Shown here: in pieces, positions 52,065 through 60,216 of the stretch
Position numbering within the stretch: the first letter of the stretch is position 1
Layout of the letters: every line of letters begins with the position of its first letter
Origin: Novipirellula galeiformis
Lineage (GTDB): Bacteria; Planctomycetota; Planctomycetia; Pirellulales; Pirellulaceae
Length of the DNA: 64,000 nucleotides
NCBI RefSeq assembly: GCF_007860095.1
Contig: NZ_SJPT01000001.1
Coordinates: forward strand, 386,212 to 450,211
Reading direction: 5' to 3'
The notes under the pieces: model-generated
Seen by the model: only the letters and a program-made list of their open reading frames with translations
Told to the model about the DNA's origin: nothing
Databases searched by the model: none
Made by a program: the position numbers and the translations under genes

Positions 52065-53312
52065 CTAAGGGGTTCCAAGCGATTCAAGGTAGTGAACTAG
52101 GTCCCAGACTTGGTCCGGCGTCAGCCCTTTTTCATTCGCCGTCTGGACGACCTCGAGGCTCGGCATCGGAGTTCCTGCAACCCCTTGAGTGATTCGTCGA
52201 TAGAGCGTGTCGCTCTCGCCACCACCGCGAAAAACACCCTGTTGCAGGCGACGAGCGACAATCGGGCGAGGTTTGGGAGCTCCCGCTTTGCGGAACGGTT
52301 TGATCGCATCGCGGTCGGTCGGCGTCAATCCAAGGCGTGACGAATACTCTTTGGTCCAATCGTCATAGTCAAGCGTGATCGCCGATCCGTTGCCGCTCGG
52401 GCCGTGGCATCCCACGCAATTGGCAATCGGCCCGTGAAAAAGATCTCGCCCTCGTTGCACCGATTCTTCGTCGTTGGCAACCGACGGCGCCGGGACTTGG
52501 ATCACGCGTGACTCGGCGTCCGACCATTCTTGGGTGACGTCCCGAACGATTTTCAGTGTCGCTTCGGCTCCTTCGCTGAGCGTTGCGGTGTCATTGAGCG
52601 TGTCAGTGTTGTTCGCTTCGTCTTCGATCCAAGCTGGGGCGACGATTCGCAGGTTGGCTTCAGGAGCCGTCTCTGCGTACCCAAGTTCTACCGCTTCGGC
52701 CAGTAATTCACGTTCGACTTCGCCGCGGACGGAAAGGTAGATCACGTAGTCCAGCAGCGCTTCGAGGTCGTCTTCAGCCACGACCGCAAAGGACGGCATC
52801 GCGGTCCCGCCCGCACCATGCAGCAGGGTGCGGCGGAGGTCGTCACGGGTTGGTTTGTCGTTGCGTGGTGTCGACTTCCATTTGAAAACGCCGTGCCGAA
52901 AATCGCGAGGGTAAGGGTTCATCGCCAGTGACGCGGGGCCGAATCCATTGCCGGTTAATCCGTGGCAATCAACACAAAGTTCGCGATAGAGACCGAGATG
53001 GCTGCCGTCTTGCAGACTGGAAATTGGGCCCGCAGCCCGCTGGAGCCTGCCTAAATCAACCAAGGAATCGCTCGGTTGACTAATCAGTTCGACCGGCCAA
53101 CGCGGTTCATTGGGCGTGCCAAAGAGCGTCTCGATTACCGCCAAGGTGTCCTTTTGAGCCGCGTCCATGGGCGTCGAGCGGGATTCTGCGAGTGTCAACG
53201 AATAGAGTTGGTTGGACTCGAATTGTTCTATCTTTGCATCGCACCCAAGGGTCGCTGCGATCAGCGATGCCAGGATGCATGTCGACAGTCGTGAGCGAGC
53301 AAGAAGGCGCAT
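52065..53312 (-). CDS. Di-heme cytochrome c lipoprotein
   Basis: The 415-residue protein has a lipobox (ILASLIAATLGCDAK; Cys24) and two heme sites, ELCVDCHGLTGNG (113-117) and ANCVGCHGPSGNG (299-303), each followed by a Met in a MPS motif (AMPSFAVV; PMPSLEVV) as the likely axial ligand. The two halves are similar, so it is a duplicated class I cytochrome. An acidic Thr/Asn-rich linker (NNTDTLNDTATLSEGAE) joins them. It starts the run leading to ctaA-ctaB and probably carries electrons to an oxidase. An open frame extends 82 codons upstream without support. Confidence 0.9.
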   Translation of the reverse strand: MRLLARSRLSTCILASLIAATLGCDAKIEQFESNQLYSLTLAESRSTPMDAAQKDTLAVIETLFGTPNEPRWPVELISQPSDSLVDLGRLQRAAGPISSLQDGSHLGLYRELCVDCHGLTGNGFGPASLAMNPYPRDFRHGVFKWKSTPRNDKPTRDDLRRTLLHGAGGTAMPSFAVVAEDDLEALLDYVIYLSVRGEVERELLAEAVELGYAETAPEANLRIVAPAWIEDEANNTDTLNDTATLSEGAEATLKIVRDVTQEWSDAESRVIQVPAPSVANDEESVQRGRDLFHGPIANCVGCHGPSGNGSAITLDYDDWTKEYSSRLGLTPTDRDAIKPFRKAGAPKPRPIVARRLQQGVFRGGGESDTLYRRITQGVAGTPMPSLEVVQTANEKGLTPDQVWDLVHYLESLGTP

Positions 53313-53412
53313 ATCAAGAAAATGTGAGGTTTTGAGAAAGGTTTCATCCCTATTGAACCCCGTAAGTGTGTGCGTCGTAAACTCCACGGATTGTCGCATG
53401 CGCAAAAAAAAT

Positions 53413-53438
53413 GGCAGGCACACCGAAATGTGCCTGCC
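53413..53438 (-). terminator. Rho-independent terminator after the cupredoxin gene
   Basis: GGCAGGCACA and TGTGCCTGCC form a perfect 10-bp stem with a six-base loop. On the minus strand it is followed by an eight-to-nine-T tract. It lies 26 bases after the cupredoxin stop and separates that gene from the cytochrome run. Confidence 0.9.
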
Positions 53439-53464
53439 GAGATTCGATTGAATCCGTGGTGAGA

Positions 53465-54268
53465 TTACTCCGCGGATAACGCCTTTGCGGGAACAACCAC
53501 GGTTCCAAGGTCGTTCATGCCAGCCTTGATCTTCACATCGAAGCGGCTTCGCGACCACTTTTCTTTCTTGCCATCGATGGTGACTTCATCGATTTTGCCG
53601 GCTTCGTGGAAGACGCGGAAAGTCAATTCTTTGCCTTCGGGCAAGTCCTTGATTACGAGTTCGCCATTTTCGTCGGTTTTGGCAACGTAGGGGTGTTCGA
53701 GCACCACGACGTAAGCACGCATCCAAGGGTGGATGTTGCACTCCACTGGGATTGGTGCTGGCTCCGCTTCTTCGAGCAAGACCGACTTGTCTTGCTGTGG
53801 CGGGATCAAGAAGTTCTGGGCCGCGTTTTTGAAGAACGGCAGATTCGCATTGTGCCCCACCGCGTCGGGGTTGGTTACCTTCAGCGTGTCGCCAACCTGG
53901 CAAAGCACGATGTGGGGTTCAAATCGACAGGCATCGTTTGCGAGCACGTGCGTAGCTTTTTTCGCTGGCACGTCGTCGATCTTCGAGCCGCCACGGCCGG
54001 TGTAAACGTAGACAAGGACGTTTTGAATGCCTTTGTTCTCTTTGTTGACAAGCAGTCGTTCGTTCTGGATCGGGTGCTTGCCACAAAAGGCAACGTCCTT
54101 GTTGACAACCAATTCGGCAGGCTCTGCCGCACTTCCGCCGTATTCAAAGCGGATCTTGAGATCGCCAGCCTGGGAAGCCGATGGGGTGGCGGCGAGCACG
54201 GATGCGGCAGCAACGCCGCAAATCATCTGGGTCAAGCGGGTCTTTAGAGCGTGTCGTCGGATCTTCAA
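53465..54268 (-). CDS. Secreted plastocyanin-like cupredoxin with C-terminal regulatory-type domain
   Basis: The mature protein has a cupredoxin fold with possible type 1 copper ligands His139 (DAVGHNANL), Cys177, His180 and Met183 (VECNIHPWM), then a small beta domain (KTDENGELVIKDLPEGKELTFRVFHEAG) like the carboxypeptidase-regulatory fold. TTG 54268 is the best start: GGGAG lies eight bases upstream, and it gives MKIRRHALKTRLTQMICGVAA as a signal peptide ending at ASQA. ATG starts at 54313 and 54331 are open but would put 15-21 extra residues before it. It is monocistronic, upstream of the oxidase-assembly run, and may shuttle electrons or copper. Confidence 0.85.
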   Translation of the reverse strand: MKIRRHALKTRLTQMICGVAAASVLAATPSASQAGDLKIRFEYGGSAAEPAELVVNKDVAFCGKHPIQNERLLVNKENKGIQNVLVYVYTGRGGSKIDDVPAKKATHVLANDACRFEPHIVLCQVGDTLKVTNPDAVGHNANLPFFKNAAQNFLIPPQQDKSVLLEEAEPAPIPVECNIHPWMRAYVVVLEHPYVAKTDENGELVIKDLPEGKELTFRVFHEAGKIDEVTIDGKKEKWSRSRFDVKIKAGMNDLGTVVVPAKALSAE

Positions 54269-54604
54269 CGTAAATTCTCCCAAGGAGGCTAGAGGATGTC
54301 GGGGCTCATGCATTGAGGTTGGGCATGACACCCCTTCAGCGTTGTTTAGTCTTGAAGCGTAAGAATACTTGATTTTTTCGATTCTGAGGCCATCTCATTC
54401 TACAAAAGCACGCAAAGAGAGGGGATCCCTAGCGGCATTGCGGGTTGGTGGTTTTGCATCATACGAATCGAGGCCGCTCATTCACGTTAGGGTCGTGACT
54501 GCAGGATTTTGAATCAGGTTTGCCAGCCCGTATCGGTCCACACCGAGTGGTGCAGAGGTCCATATTGGGGGCCGGGGACCAAGAAAACACTGGAAATGAA
54601 AAAT

Positions 54605-54644
54605 GCGGCGACTCAGTGACGGTGGACGTCGACTCAGTCGCCGC
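54605..54644. repeat. Extended hairpin, ~16 paired bases
   Basis: GCGGCGACT-C-AGT-GACG pairs with CGTC-(G)-ACT-C-AGTCGCCGC around a GTGGA loop, with one C-C mismatch and one bulged G. No T-tract follows, so it is not a standard terminator. Its length and stability suggest an RNA structure. Confidence 0.5.
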
Positions 54645-54789
54645 TTCAGCAAAACAAGTTATTTGCGAAGAAAGTGCGGTCCCGGGGGGTGGGGTTTTGT
54701 TGGGATACGCAGAATTCCATTCTTCGGCAGGACACTTCCTATTTTAACTGCTATTGGGAAATTGTCTACCGCTGCAGTCGCATAAGCTG

Positions 54790-54802
54790 TGTGATTATCA
54801 CA
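54790..54802. promoter_or_regulatory. Perfect palindrome TGTGAT-T-ATCACA, possible operator
   Basis: A 6+1+6 palindrome about 400 bases before purD. The half-sites resemble CRP half-sites, but the spacing is three bases shorter than CRP uses, so it would belong to another regulator. Confidence 0.4.
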
Positions 54803-55192
54803 GTGTTTGGGGGGGACACCTGCGTTATGTTTCTAGAGCACCGGGCCATCGTGTTCGCAGATCACGAAAGCCGGGCGTCGCCAGCCTGCTTTTGCATCGC
54901 GTTAAACGCCCTGGTGGCCTGTTTTGGTAACCGCGTGCAGACGGTAAATTACCGCTCGGCATGATCATTGGCCCCCTCGTGACTGACGCTCGTTATCGCT
55001 GTGGATCCGATTGGCGTAATCGCGATTGCGACACCGGGTGGAGGACCGCCAGGTTTCCTCGGTCGAGGTTTCTCTTCGCATCCTGCTGCGATCACCGGTT
55101 CCTACCGTGGCGGTTTGCCATTGGTTTGCTAATTTACCTATTGGGTTTTGACTCTTTCCTTTCTTGAATCTCAGCGACAGTGTGGTCCCGCG

Positions 55193-56485
55193 ATGAAAAT
55201 TTTGATTGTTGGCAATGGCGGACGTGAACACGCGCTCGCATGGAAAATCGCTCAAAGCCCTCGTGTGGATACGGTCTACGTCGCTCCCGGCAACGCGGGG
55301 ACGGCAATCGATGCGATTAACGTTCCCATCGAAGTGACGGAAACGGCGAAGTTGATCAAGTTCGCCAAAGAGCAAGCGATCGATATCACCGTTGTCGGTC
55401 CCGAGGTTCCGTTGGTGGCCGGGCTCGTCGATGCGATGCAGGACGAAGGGCTAAAAGTCTTCGGGCCCTCCAAGGCCGCCGCCGAACTCGAAGGGAGCAA
55501 GGTGTTTTGCAAAAACTTGCTTCACATGGCCGATATTCCGACAGCAGGCTATCGCACGTTTCGCGACGCAGAAGATGCATCACGCTATATCAAGGATCGC
55601 TATTCCGAACCCAATGACCCAGTGCACGTGGTGGTCAAAGCAGACGGCTTGGCCGCGGGCAAAGGGGTGATCGTTTGTAGCACGCGTACCGAAGCCTTGG
55701 AGGCAATCGATCGAATTGCACATCAACGTGAATTTGGTGAGGCCGGCAAGGAGTTGATCATCGAAGAAAAGCTGATCGGCCAAGAGGCGAGCGTGCTGGC
55801 GATCACCGATGGTGAAACGATCATGACGCTTCCCGCCGCACAGGATCACAAGCCCGCTTACGATGGGGATGCAGGTCCCAACACCGGCGGAATGGGGGCC
55901 TATTGTCCCACGCCGATCGTCGACGAAGCGATGATGGAGAAAATCGAAGCGGACGTGTTGGTGCCCATTGTCCATGCCATGAAGCGGGCGCGGCGACCTT
56001 TTAAAGGGGTCCTTTATGCCGGTTTGATGCTGACCTCGGCGGGACCCAAGGTGCTCGAATTTAACGTCCGCTTTGGGGATCCCGAATGCCAACCATTGCT
56101 GATGCGATTGAAGACCGACCTTGTCGATGTGATCGAAGCGACGATCGAAGGGCGACTCGGCGAATTGGAGCCGTTGGAGTGGGACGAGCGGCCGAGTATC
56201 TGCGTCGTGATGGCGAGCGAAGGCTATCCGGGTGACTACGAAACCGGTCGGGTGATCACGGGACTCGATCGGGCCGCCGAGTTGCCCGATGTCAAAGTCT
56301 TTCATGCGGGCACCGCAATGAAGGATGGCCAAGTCGTCAACGCGGGTGGTCGGGTGTTGGGCGTGACCGCGATTGGAAATTCCATCAGCGGTGCGAAGCT
56401 GCAGGCCTACAAGGCGGTCAAGGAAATTCGTTGGCAAGGGGCTTGGTGTCGCAAGGACATCAGCGACAAGGCGCTCGAACAGTAA
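55193..56485 (+). CDS. purD: Phosphoribosylamine-glycine ligase
   Basis: PurD joins glycine to phosphoribosylamine in purine synthesis. The 430-residue protein begins MKILIVGNGGREHALAWKIAQS, has VVGPEVPLVAGLVDAM, the ATP-grasp loops VVKADGLAAGKGVIV and IEEKLIGQEASVLAITDG, and NTGGMGAYCPTPIVDE and VLEFNVRFGDPECQPLL. It stands alone, with no other pur genes adjacent. ATG 55193 matches the family; upstream in-frame codons lack similarity. Confidence 0.97.
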   Translation: MKILIVGNGGREHALAWKIAQSPRVDTVYVAPGNAGTAIDAINVPIEVTETAKLIKFAKEQAIDITVVGPEVPLVAGLVDAMQDEGLKVFGPSKAAAELEGSKVFCKNLLHMADIPTAGYRTFRDAEDASRYIKDRYSEPNDPVHVVVKADGLAAGKGVIVCSTRTEALEAIDRIAHQREFGEAGKELIIEEKLIGQEASVLAITDGETIMTLPAAQDHKPAYDGDAGPNTGGMGAYCPTPIVDEAMMEKIEADVLVPIVHAMKRARRPFKGVLYAGLMLTSAGPKVLEFNVRFGDPECQPLLMRLKTDLVDVIEATIEGRLGELEPLEWDERPSICVVMASEGYPGDYETGRVITGLDRAAELPDVKVFHAGTAMKDGQVVNAGGRVLGVTAIGNSISGAKLQAYKAVKEIRWQGAWCRKDISDKALEQ

Positions 56486-56688
56486 CCAGTGTCGTTGATC
56501 GCTCCGCGATCAAAACGCTCGAGCATTTCTAACTTTGATGTAGCTCGTGTTGCCCTGTGGTGGACCGCGTTCTTGCAAACGCAGCTACGGCTGGGATCCC
56601 ACGTCAAAATGAAGAATGCGCAAGACTCGCCGTTACGCTGGCTCTCGACGTTGGCGTGATTTCACCTGAGTGTCGACGCCGAAGTGAC

Positions 56689-57297
56689 TCAGCCTTTGCC
56701 GGCTTGGTGAAGCGAAAAGTCGCGGACATCGATACAGTCCATCGAGGCTCGAGCGGCAGCTTCGAGTCCCAGTGGCGAGTCTTCGAAAACGAGACAGGTT
56801 GCGGGGGTCACCCCCAGCCTTTGAGCGGCTGTTAAAAAGACGTCGGGTTCCGGTTTGTGTTTGTGGGTGTCTTCGGCCGTGACGACCGCAGCAAATAGCG
56901 ACTCGAGTTGCAGGTGTTTGATTTGGGCCCAGACCCCTTCGCGATCCCCGCCGCTGGCCACCGCCATCGGTATGACGCCAAAGTGCGCTCGCGCGATATC
57001 ACAGACGCTTTGCAGTTCCGTTAGACGGGGCAACCGCTCGCGGAACGCAGCCTCTTTTTCAGGCCCGGCAAGCGTGGGGTCGACGCTGACCGATTGTTCC
57101 TCCGCCAAGACGCGAATGATTTTTTCAGTGGGCATGCCCGCCATGCCGTAGAACTGCGACTCGGTGAATACGATTCCATAGCGAGCCATCGTTTCACGCC
57201 ATGCTTCGAAGTGCAGCGGCATCGAATCGGTCAGCGTGCCATCGCAATCAAAGATCAGTCCGCCGTATTGGCTGAGGTCATTCACGAGAGGGGGCAC
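56689..57297 (-). CDS. HAD-superfamily phosphatase, beta-phosphoglucomutase-like
   Basis: The 202-residue protein has HAD motif I GLIFDCDGTLTDSMPLH (two Asp), a helical cap (MARYGIVFTESQFYGMAGMPTEKII), motif II MAVASGGDREG and motif III/IV LVFEDSPLGLEAAARASM. The cap with GMAGMPT and the size match beta-phosphoglucomutase/phosphatase relatives. The substrate is unknown. It starts with GTG 57297 or GTG 57285; neither has a clear SD. Confidence 0.88.
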   Translation of the reverse strand: MPPLVNDLSQYGGLIFDCDGTLTDSMPLHFEAWRETMARYGIVFTESQFYGMAGMPTEKIIRVLAEEQSVSVDPTLAGPEKEAAFRERLPRLTELQSVCDIARAHFGVIPMAVASGGDREGVWAQIKHLQLESLFAAVVTAEDTHKHKPEPDVFLTAAQRLGVTPATCLVFEDSPLGLEAAARASMDCIDVRDFSLHQAGKG

Positions 57298-57321
57298 CGA
57301 TTACGCGAGGGGGAGATCGAG

Positions 57322-57355
57322 TTGGAGGTAAACCTGCTTTGGAGGTAGACCTGCT
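57322..57355. repeat. 17-bp tandem duplication (two copies, one mismatch)
   Basis: TTGGAGGTAAACCTGCT (57322-57338) is followed by TTGGAGGTAGACCTGCT (57339-57355). It lies just upstream of the HAD gene. Each unit contains GGAGGT and is partly self-complementary (AGGTAGACCT). Confidence 0.6.
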
Positions 57356-57499
57356 TGAGGCAAACCGCAGTGGCGTTGGTATCCGCTCTCGCGTCAACCG
57401 TCAATGGCTTTGAAAGCTGACGCATGTCGGTGCACAACGCAAGTGGCCAGCCTCGGGCGAGGCTGGCCACGGAAAACGGCAATGATTGCGCCGCAAACG

Positions 57500-58057
57500 T
57501 TAGCGGGTCGACAGGGTTTCGAACAACGAATAGTAGGCGTCTTCACCTAGACGGGCTGCTTGCACTGGAGCCGGCAACGATTGTGGGGTGGTAGCTTCGG
57601 GAGCAACGTTTTCCGCCGGAGTGGGAGCGTGTTCGATGACGCTCGGTTCGCTAGGTCGATGCTCGTGATGGTTGCCATCGCATGGTTTTTTCTTTTCGGC
57701 CGACCAGGAGTACTCGCACCGAGGGCACTTGTATTCTTTGGTCTTGAGGACACACACGCGTCGTGTTCGCGCGCCGTTGTTGCGGACCACCGCATCGCAG
57801 TTTCCTTTTTGCCAAGGAAAGACAACGCGAGGAATGCAAATCACTTTGGATTCGACTTCAAAGCAGGTCTTTTTTTCATCGACCACGTCGACTGAAAATT
57901 GACAGGAGTGATCGCACGCCGGGCAGCGAGTGCAGACGCCGGTTTGATCAATCAGTTTGTGACCCAGGCCAGCGGCGGAGGCATTTGCCGCGAACGGGGT
58001 GGCAAGGAGTGAAAACAGAGCGATGGCGAGCGTCATACGAAGGGTTTGATGAATCAT
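57500..58057 (-). CDS. Secreted Cys-rich protein of unknown function
   Basis: The 185-residue protein has a signal peptide (MTLAIALFSLLATPFAANASA) and about a dozen Cys in the mature part: CTRCPACDHSC, a Cys in KKTCFEV, VICIPRVVFPWQKGNC, RVCVLKTKEYKCPRCEYSW and PCDGNHHEH. Pairs of CxxC suggest metal binding or disulfides. The last ~55 residues are Pro/Ala-rich. AGGAGG nine bases upstream gives a strong start at 58057. I recall similar Cys-rich proteins only in planctomycetes; function unknown. Confidence 0.75.
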   Translation of the reverse strand: MIHQTLRMTLAIALFSLLATPFAANASAAGLGHKLIDQTGVCTRCPACDHSCQFSVDVVDEKKTCFEVESKVICIPRVVFPWQKGNCDAVVRNNGARTRRVCVLKTKEYKCPRCEYSWSAEKKKPCDGNHHEHRPSEPSVIEHAPTPAENVAPEATTPQSLPAPVQAARLGEDAYYSLFETLSTR

Positions 58058-58134
58058 GCTGGGGTCCCTCCTAGGGACGGATGGTTAATTTGACAATGAA
58101 GGTTTAGGTACACGTCGCGATAAGCAAGCCAGAC

Positions 58135-59733
58135 TTAATAATCGGCCATGAAACGAAAGCCAAGTGCGGTGAAGTCGCCATCGACGCCTGCGACCAAGGG
58201 AACCGTGGTGCCCGAGGGGCCGCTGTTCTCTTGACCTTGTCCGCCATTGTTAATCGAACCCCAGATCGTGTTGAATTGTACTTTGGAGTACGCGGTCCAG
58301 TACCAATTCAATCCAGCCGTCACCGTGTGTCCGTCGCCCCCGCGAATATCCGAGTCGCTGAGGTCGAGGTAGTCATAACGAAGTGCCGCGGCCAACGCTC
58401 CCATTCCCGATCCGGTGCCTCCGGTGCATCGGTCAACCAAGAAAAAGTTTTCGAATGGTTTGACACGGTCAATCGTTCCCGTCACACGGTCCAGCGGAAT
58501 GTGCTCGCCGGTTAGGAAGTACGAAGCGAAGATGTAGCCCCCGTGAAAGAACAAGTCTTCGCCCGAGAATCCGCCTGCGGCTTCACGTCCGACCCAGGTG
58601 CCGTAATACTCGCTCGTGACTTGGACCGAGCCGATGTTCAGCATGAACTCGTAGCCAAATTGTTCATAGTTTTCTGCGCCAAGAATGCGATTCGTATTCC
58701 ACCAACGCGAATCGGATCGTGCTTGGGGGCGGGTGCGAAAGCGAGCTTCGTTGGTGTTTGAATCGGTGTCGGTTTGTCCGTCGGGATCGGTTTGGTTGAT
58801 CGAACCCGCCAGCGCTAAGTGCAAGTAACCACGTCCTCCGCTGGTTTCGTCGTACCATGGGCTCGCGGCCAAACGGCTGTACAGTCCCGCTTCACTGAAG
58901 TCACCGCGATAGCGACCATCGGTGCTGATGTTTTCGAGCAAGAACCCACCGGCTCGCCAGTTGAACATTTCGTCGTCGCTGTAGCCGTAGAAACATGCGC
59001 CGAGGCGACGTGCGTCTTCGTTAAACGCTTCGACGACCAAGGGGCGTTCGGCAAACACGTTGTGCCGACTGCTGTTGAGGTGGTCCAAGCCGAGCGGGCG
59101 TTTCTGATTACCGAGCAACAGCGTGTGATTGCCAGGCAGATTCTTGAATCCGATGTAGGCGTCCTTCATCTCGGGCGACGATGGATTGTTGAAATCGATC
59201 TGCAGCCGATACAGCATGTTCTGGGGAATGTCGCCGGACATTTCGATTCGCAGGCGACGGAAATCCCAGCGGTTTTCTGGGTCTTCGAGTGGGTCGCCGG
59301 TTTCGAGGAAGTTGGTCCCCGCGTCGGAGTGAACGAAGTTCCAATTGTCCAAATGGACACGGCCTCCGATCTTCATGGTCGGCTTCTTTTTCTTCGCTGC
59401 CGAATCCTCTGCGATCTTGTCTTGGTACTTTTCCCAAGACGTTTCCATTTCCTCGACGCGATCAAACAGCTTTTTGTAATCCGCGGCCGAGACCGAGTCG
59501 GTGTCCGCGTCGCCGGTTTCCTCTTCGTCACCCTCTTCGTTACTCGCTTCGTCACTGAGCAAGGCGAAGGGTTCGTTGAAGGTGGTGGTCTGCACTTGCG
59601 CGTTGCCAGCCGTGGGGAACGCCTGCGCTCCATCGGCGAAGACTGCTCCAGTGGATTGAGTCGCGAAAGCCAGGCAGACTCCCGCGGCGGCAAGCTTGGC
59701 CTGCAGTGCGTTGGCTCGAAACGTGAATCGCAT
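58135..59733 (-). CDS. Phosphate-selective porin (OprO/OprP-like)
   Basis: The 532-residue protein has a signal peptide (MRFTFRANALQAKLAAAGVCLAFATQ..), an acidic linker with a short coiled coil (YKKLFDRVEEMETSWEKYQDKI), and a barrel of alternating strands starting MKIGGRVHLDNWNF. FRRLRIEMSGDIPQNMLYRLQIDF, DAYIGFKNLPGNHTLLLGNQKRPLGLDHL and the terminal TALGFRFMADY are characteristic of the OprO/P family. The final aromatic matches outer-membrane beta barrels. ATG 59733 fits the signal peptide; the frame is open 66 codons further. It diverges from the pectate lyase gene. Confidence 0.9.
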   Translation of the reverse strand: MRFTFRANALQAKLAAAGVCLAFATQSTGAVFADGAQAFPTAGNAQVQTTTFNEPFALLSDEASNEEGDEEETGDADTDSVSAADYKKLFDRVEEMETSWEKYQDKIAEDSAAKKKKPTMKIGGRVHLDNWNFVHSDAGTNFLETGDPLEDPENRWDFRRLRIEMSGDIPQNMLYRLQIDFNNPSSPEMKDAYIGFKNLPGNHTLLLGNQKRPLGLDHLNSSRHNVFAERPLVVEAFNEDARRLGACFYGYSDDEMFNWRAGGFLLENISTDGRYRGDFSEAGLYSRLAASPWYDETSGGRGYLHLALAGSINQTDPDGQTDTDSNTNEARFRTRPQARSDSRWWNTNRILGAENYEQFGYEFMLNIGSVQVTSEYYGTWVGREAAGGFSGEDLFFHGGYIFASYFLTGEHIPLDRVTGTIDRVKPFENFFLVDRCTGGTGSGMGALAAALRYDYLDLSDSDIRGGDGHTVTAGLNWYWTAYSKVQFNTIWGSINNGGQGQENSGPSGTTVPLVAGVDGDFTALGFRFMADY

Positions 59734-60216
59734 TGTCTTTAAACTTCCCTGTGATAAGTGCCGTTGCGTTGGCTGCACGCGGTGTGCGAGCCAGACACGC
59801 AATGCCGTTTGTAGAAAGCCAACATCCTGTTGGCTCGGTGGAAGCTCATTTGCCTTGCAAGAGCCCCGCGAGGAGCTTTGGGGCAGATGAGTCCCAGTAC
59901 AACAATCATCGGATGAAGGCTTACGCCCCACCTACAGGAACATGGCGGAATGCTCTCAGTCCAATGGATTTCAACTTTACGATCGATGCAGATTTTCTAG
60001 AAGGAGCAATGCTGGTCACCGTTAGGAGCATTACAATCGTTGCAGCAATATGAAGTTTCAATGAAGGTAAAGCCTTCACGATGGCGGCGAGCCAGCAAAG
60101 GATCACCCACGATGCCGAAATTTGACCAAATGAGTATGGGATTTCGTGCTTGCGTTAAAACGAAGCCGTTTTTGTTAAGAATGGGTGAAGCAATCATCGA
60201 AAGAGGAAAGCATCGG
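59734..60216. other. Divergent region between porin and pectate lyase genes
   Basis: About 480 bases with no supported gene. A 14-codon plus-strand ORF at about 60008 has GGAG only two bases before its ATG, too close to be efficient. GGCTTACGCC near 59918 is part of a phrase I recall from other Rhodopirellula intergenic DNA, but it is single here. Confidence 0.3.

Larger units (their letters stand above)
54269..55192. other. Long intergenic region upstream of purD with structured elements
   Basis: Over 900 bases hold no supported gene. Two structures stand out and are listed separately: an extended hairpin at 54605-54644 and a perfect palindrome at 54790-54802. The rest includes G-rich runs (54682-54695 and 54808-54816). 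An untranslated leader, a small RNA or operators are possible. Confidence 0.4.

Noticed and set aside
54790-54802. CRP binding site
   Set aside because: Half-sites match but the three-base spacing does not allow CRP binding; kept only as an unspecified palindrome.
60008-60052. 14-codon ORF MLVTVRSITIVAAI with GGAG close by, as a second leader peptide
   Set aside because: The SD is only two bases from the ATG, no terminator follows, and codons are not biased to one amino acid linked to the pectate lyase.
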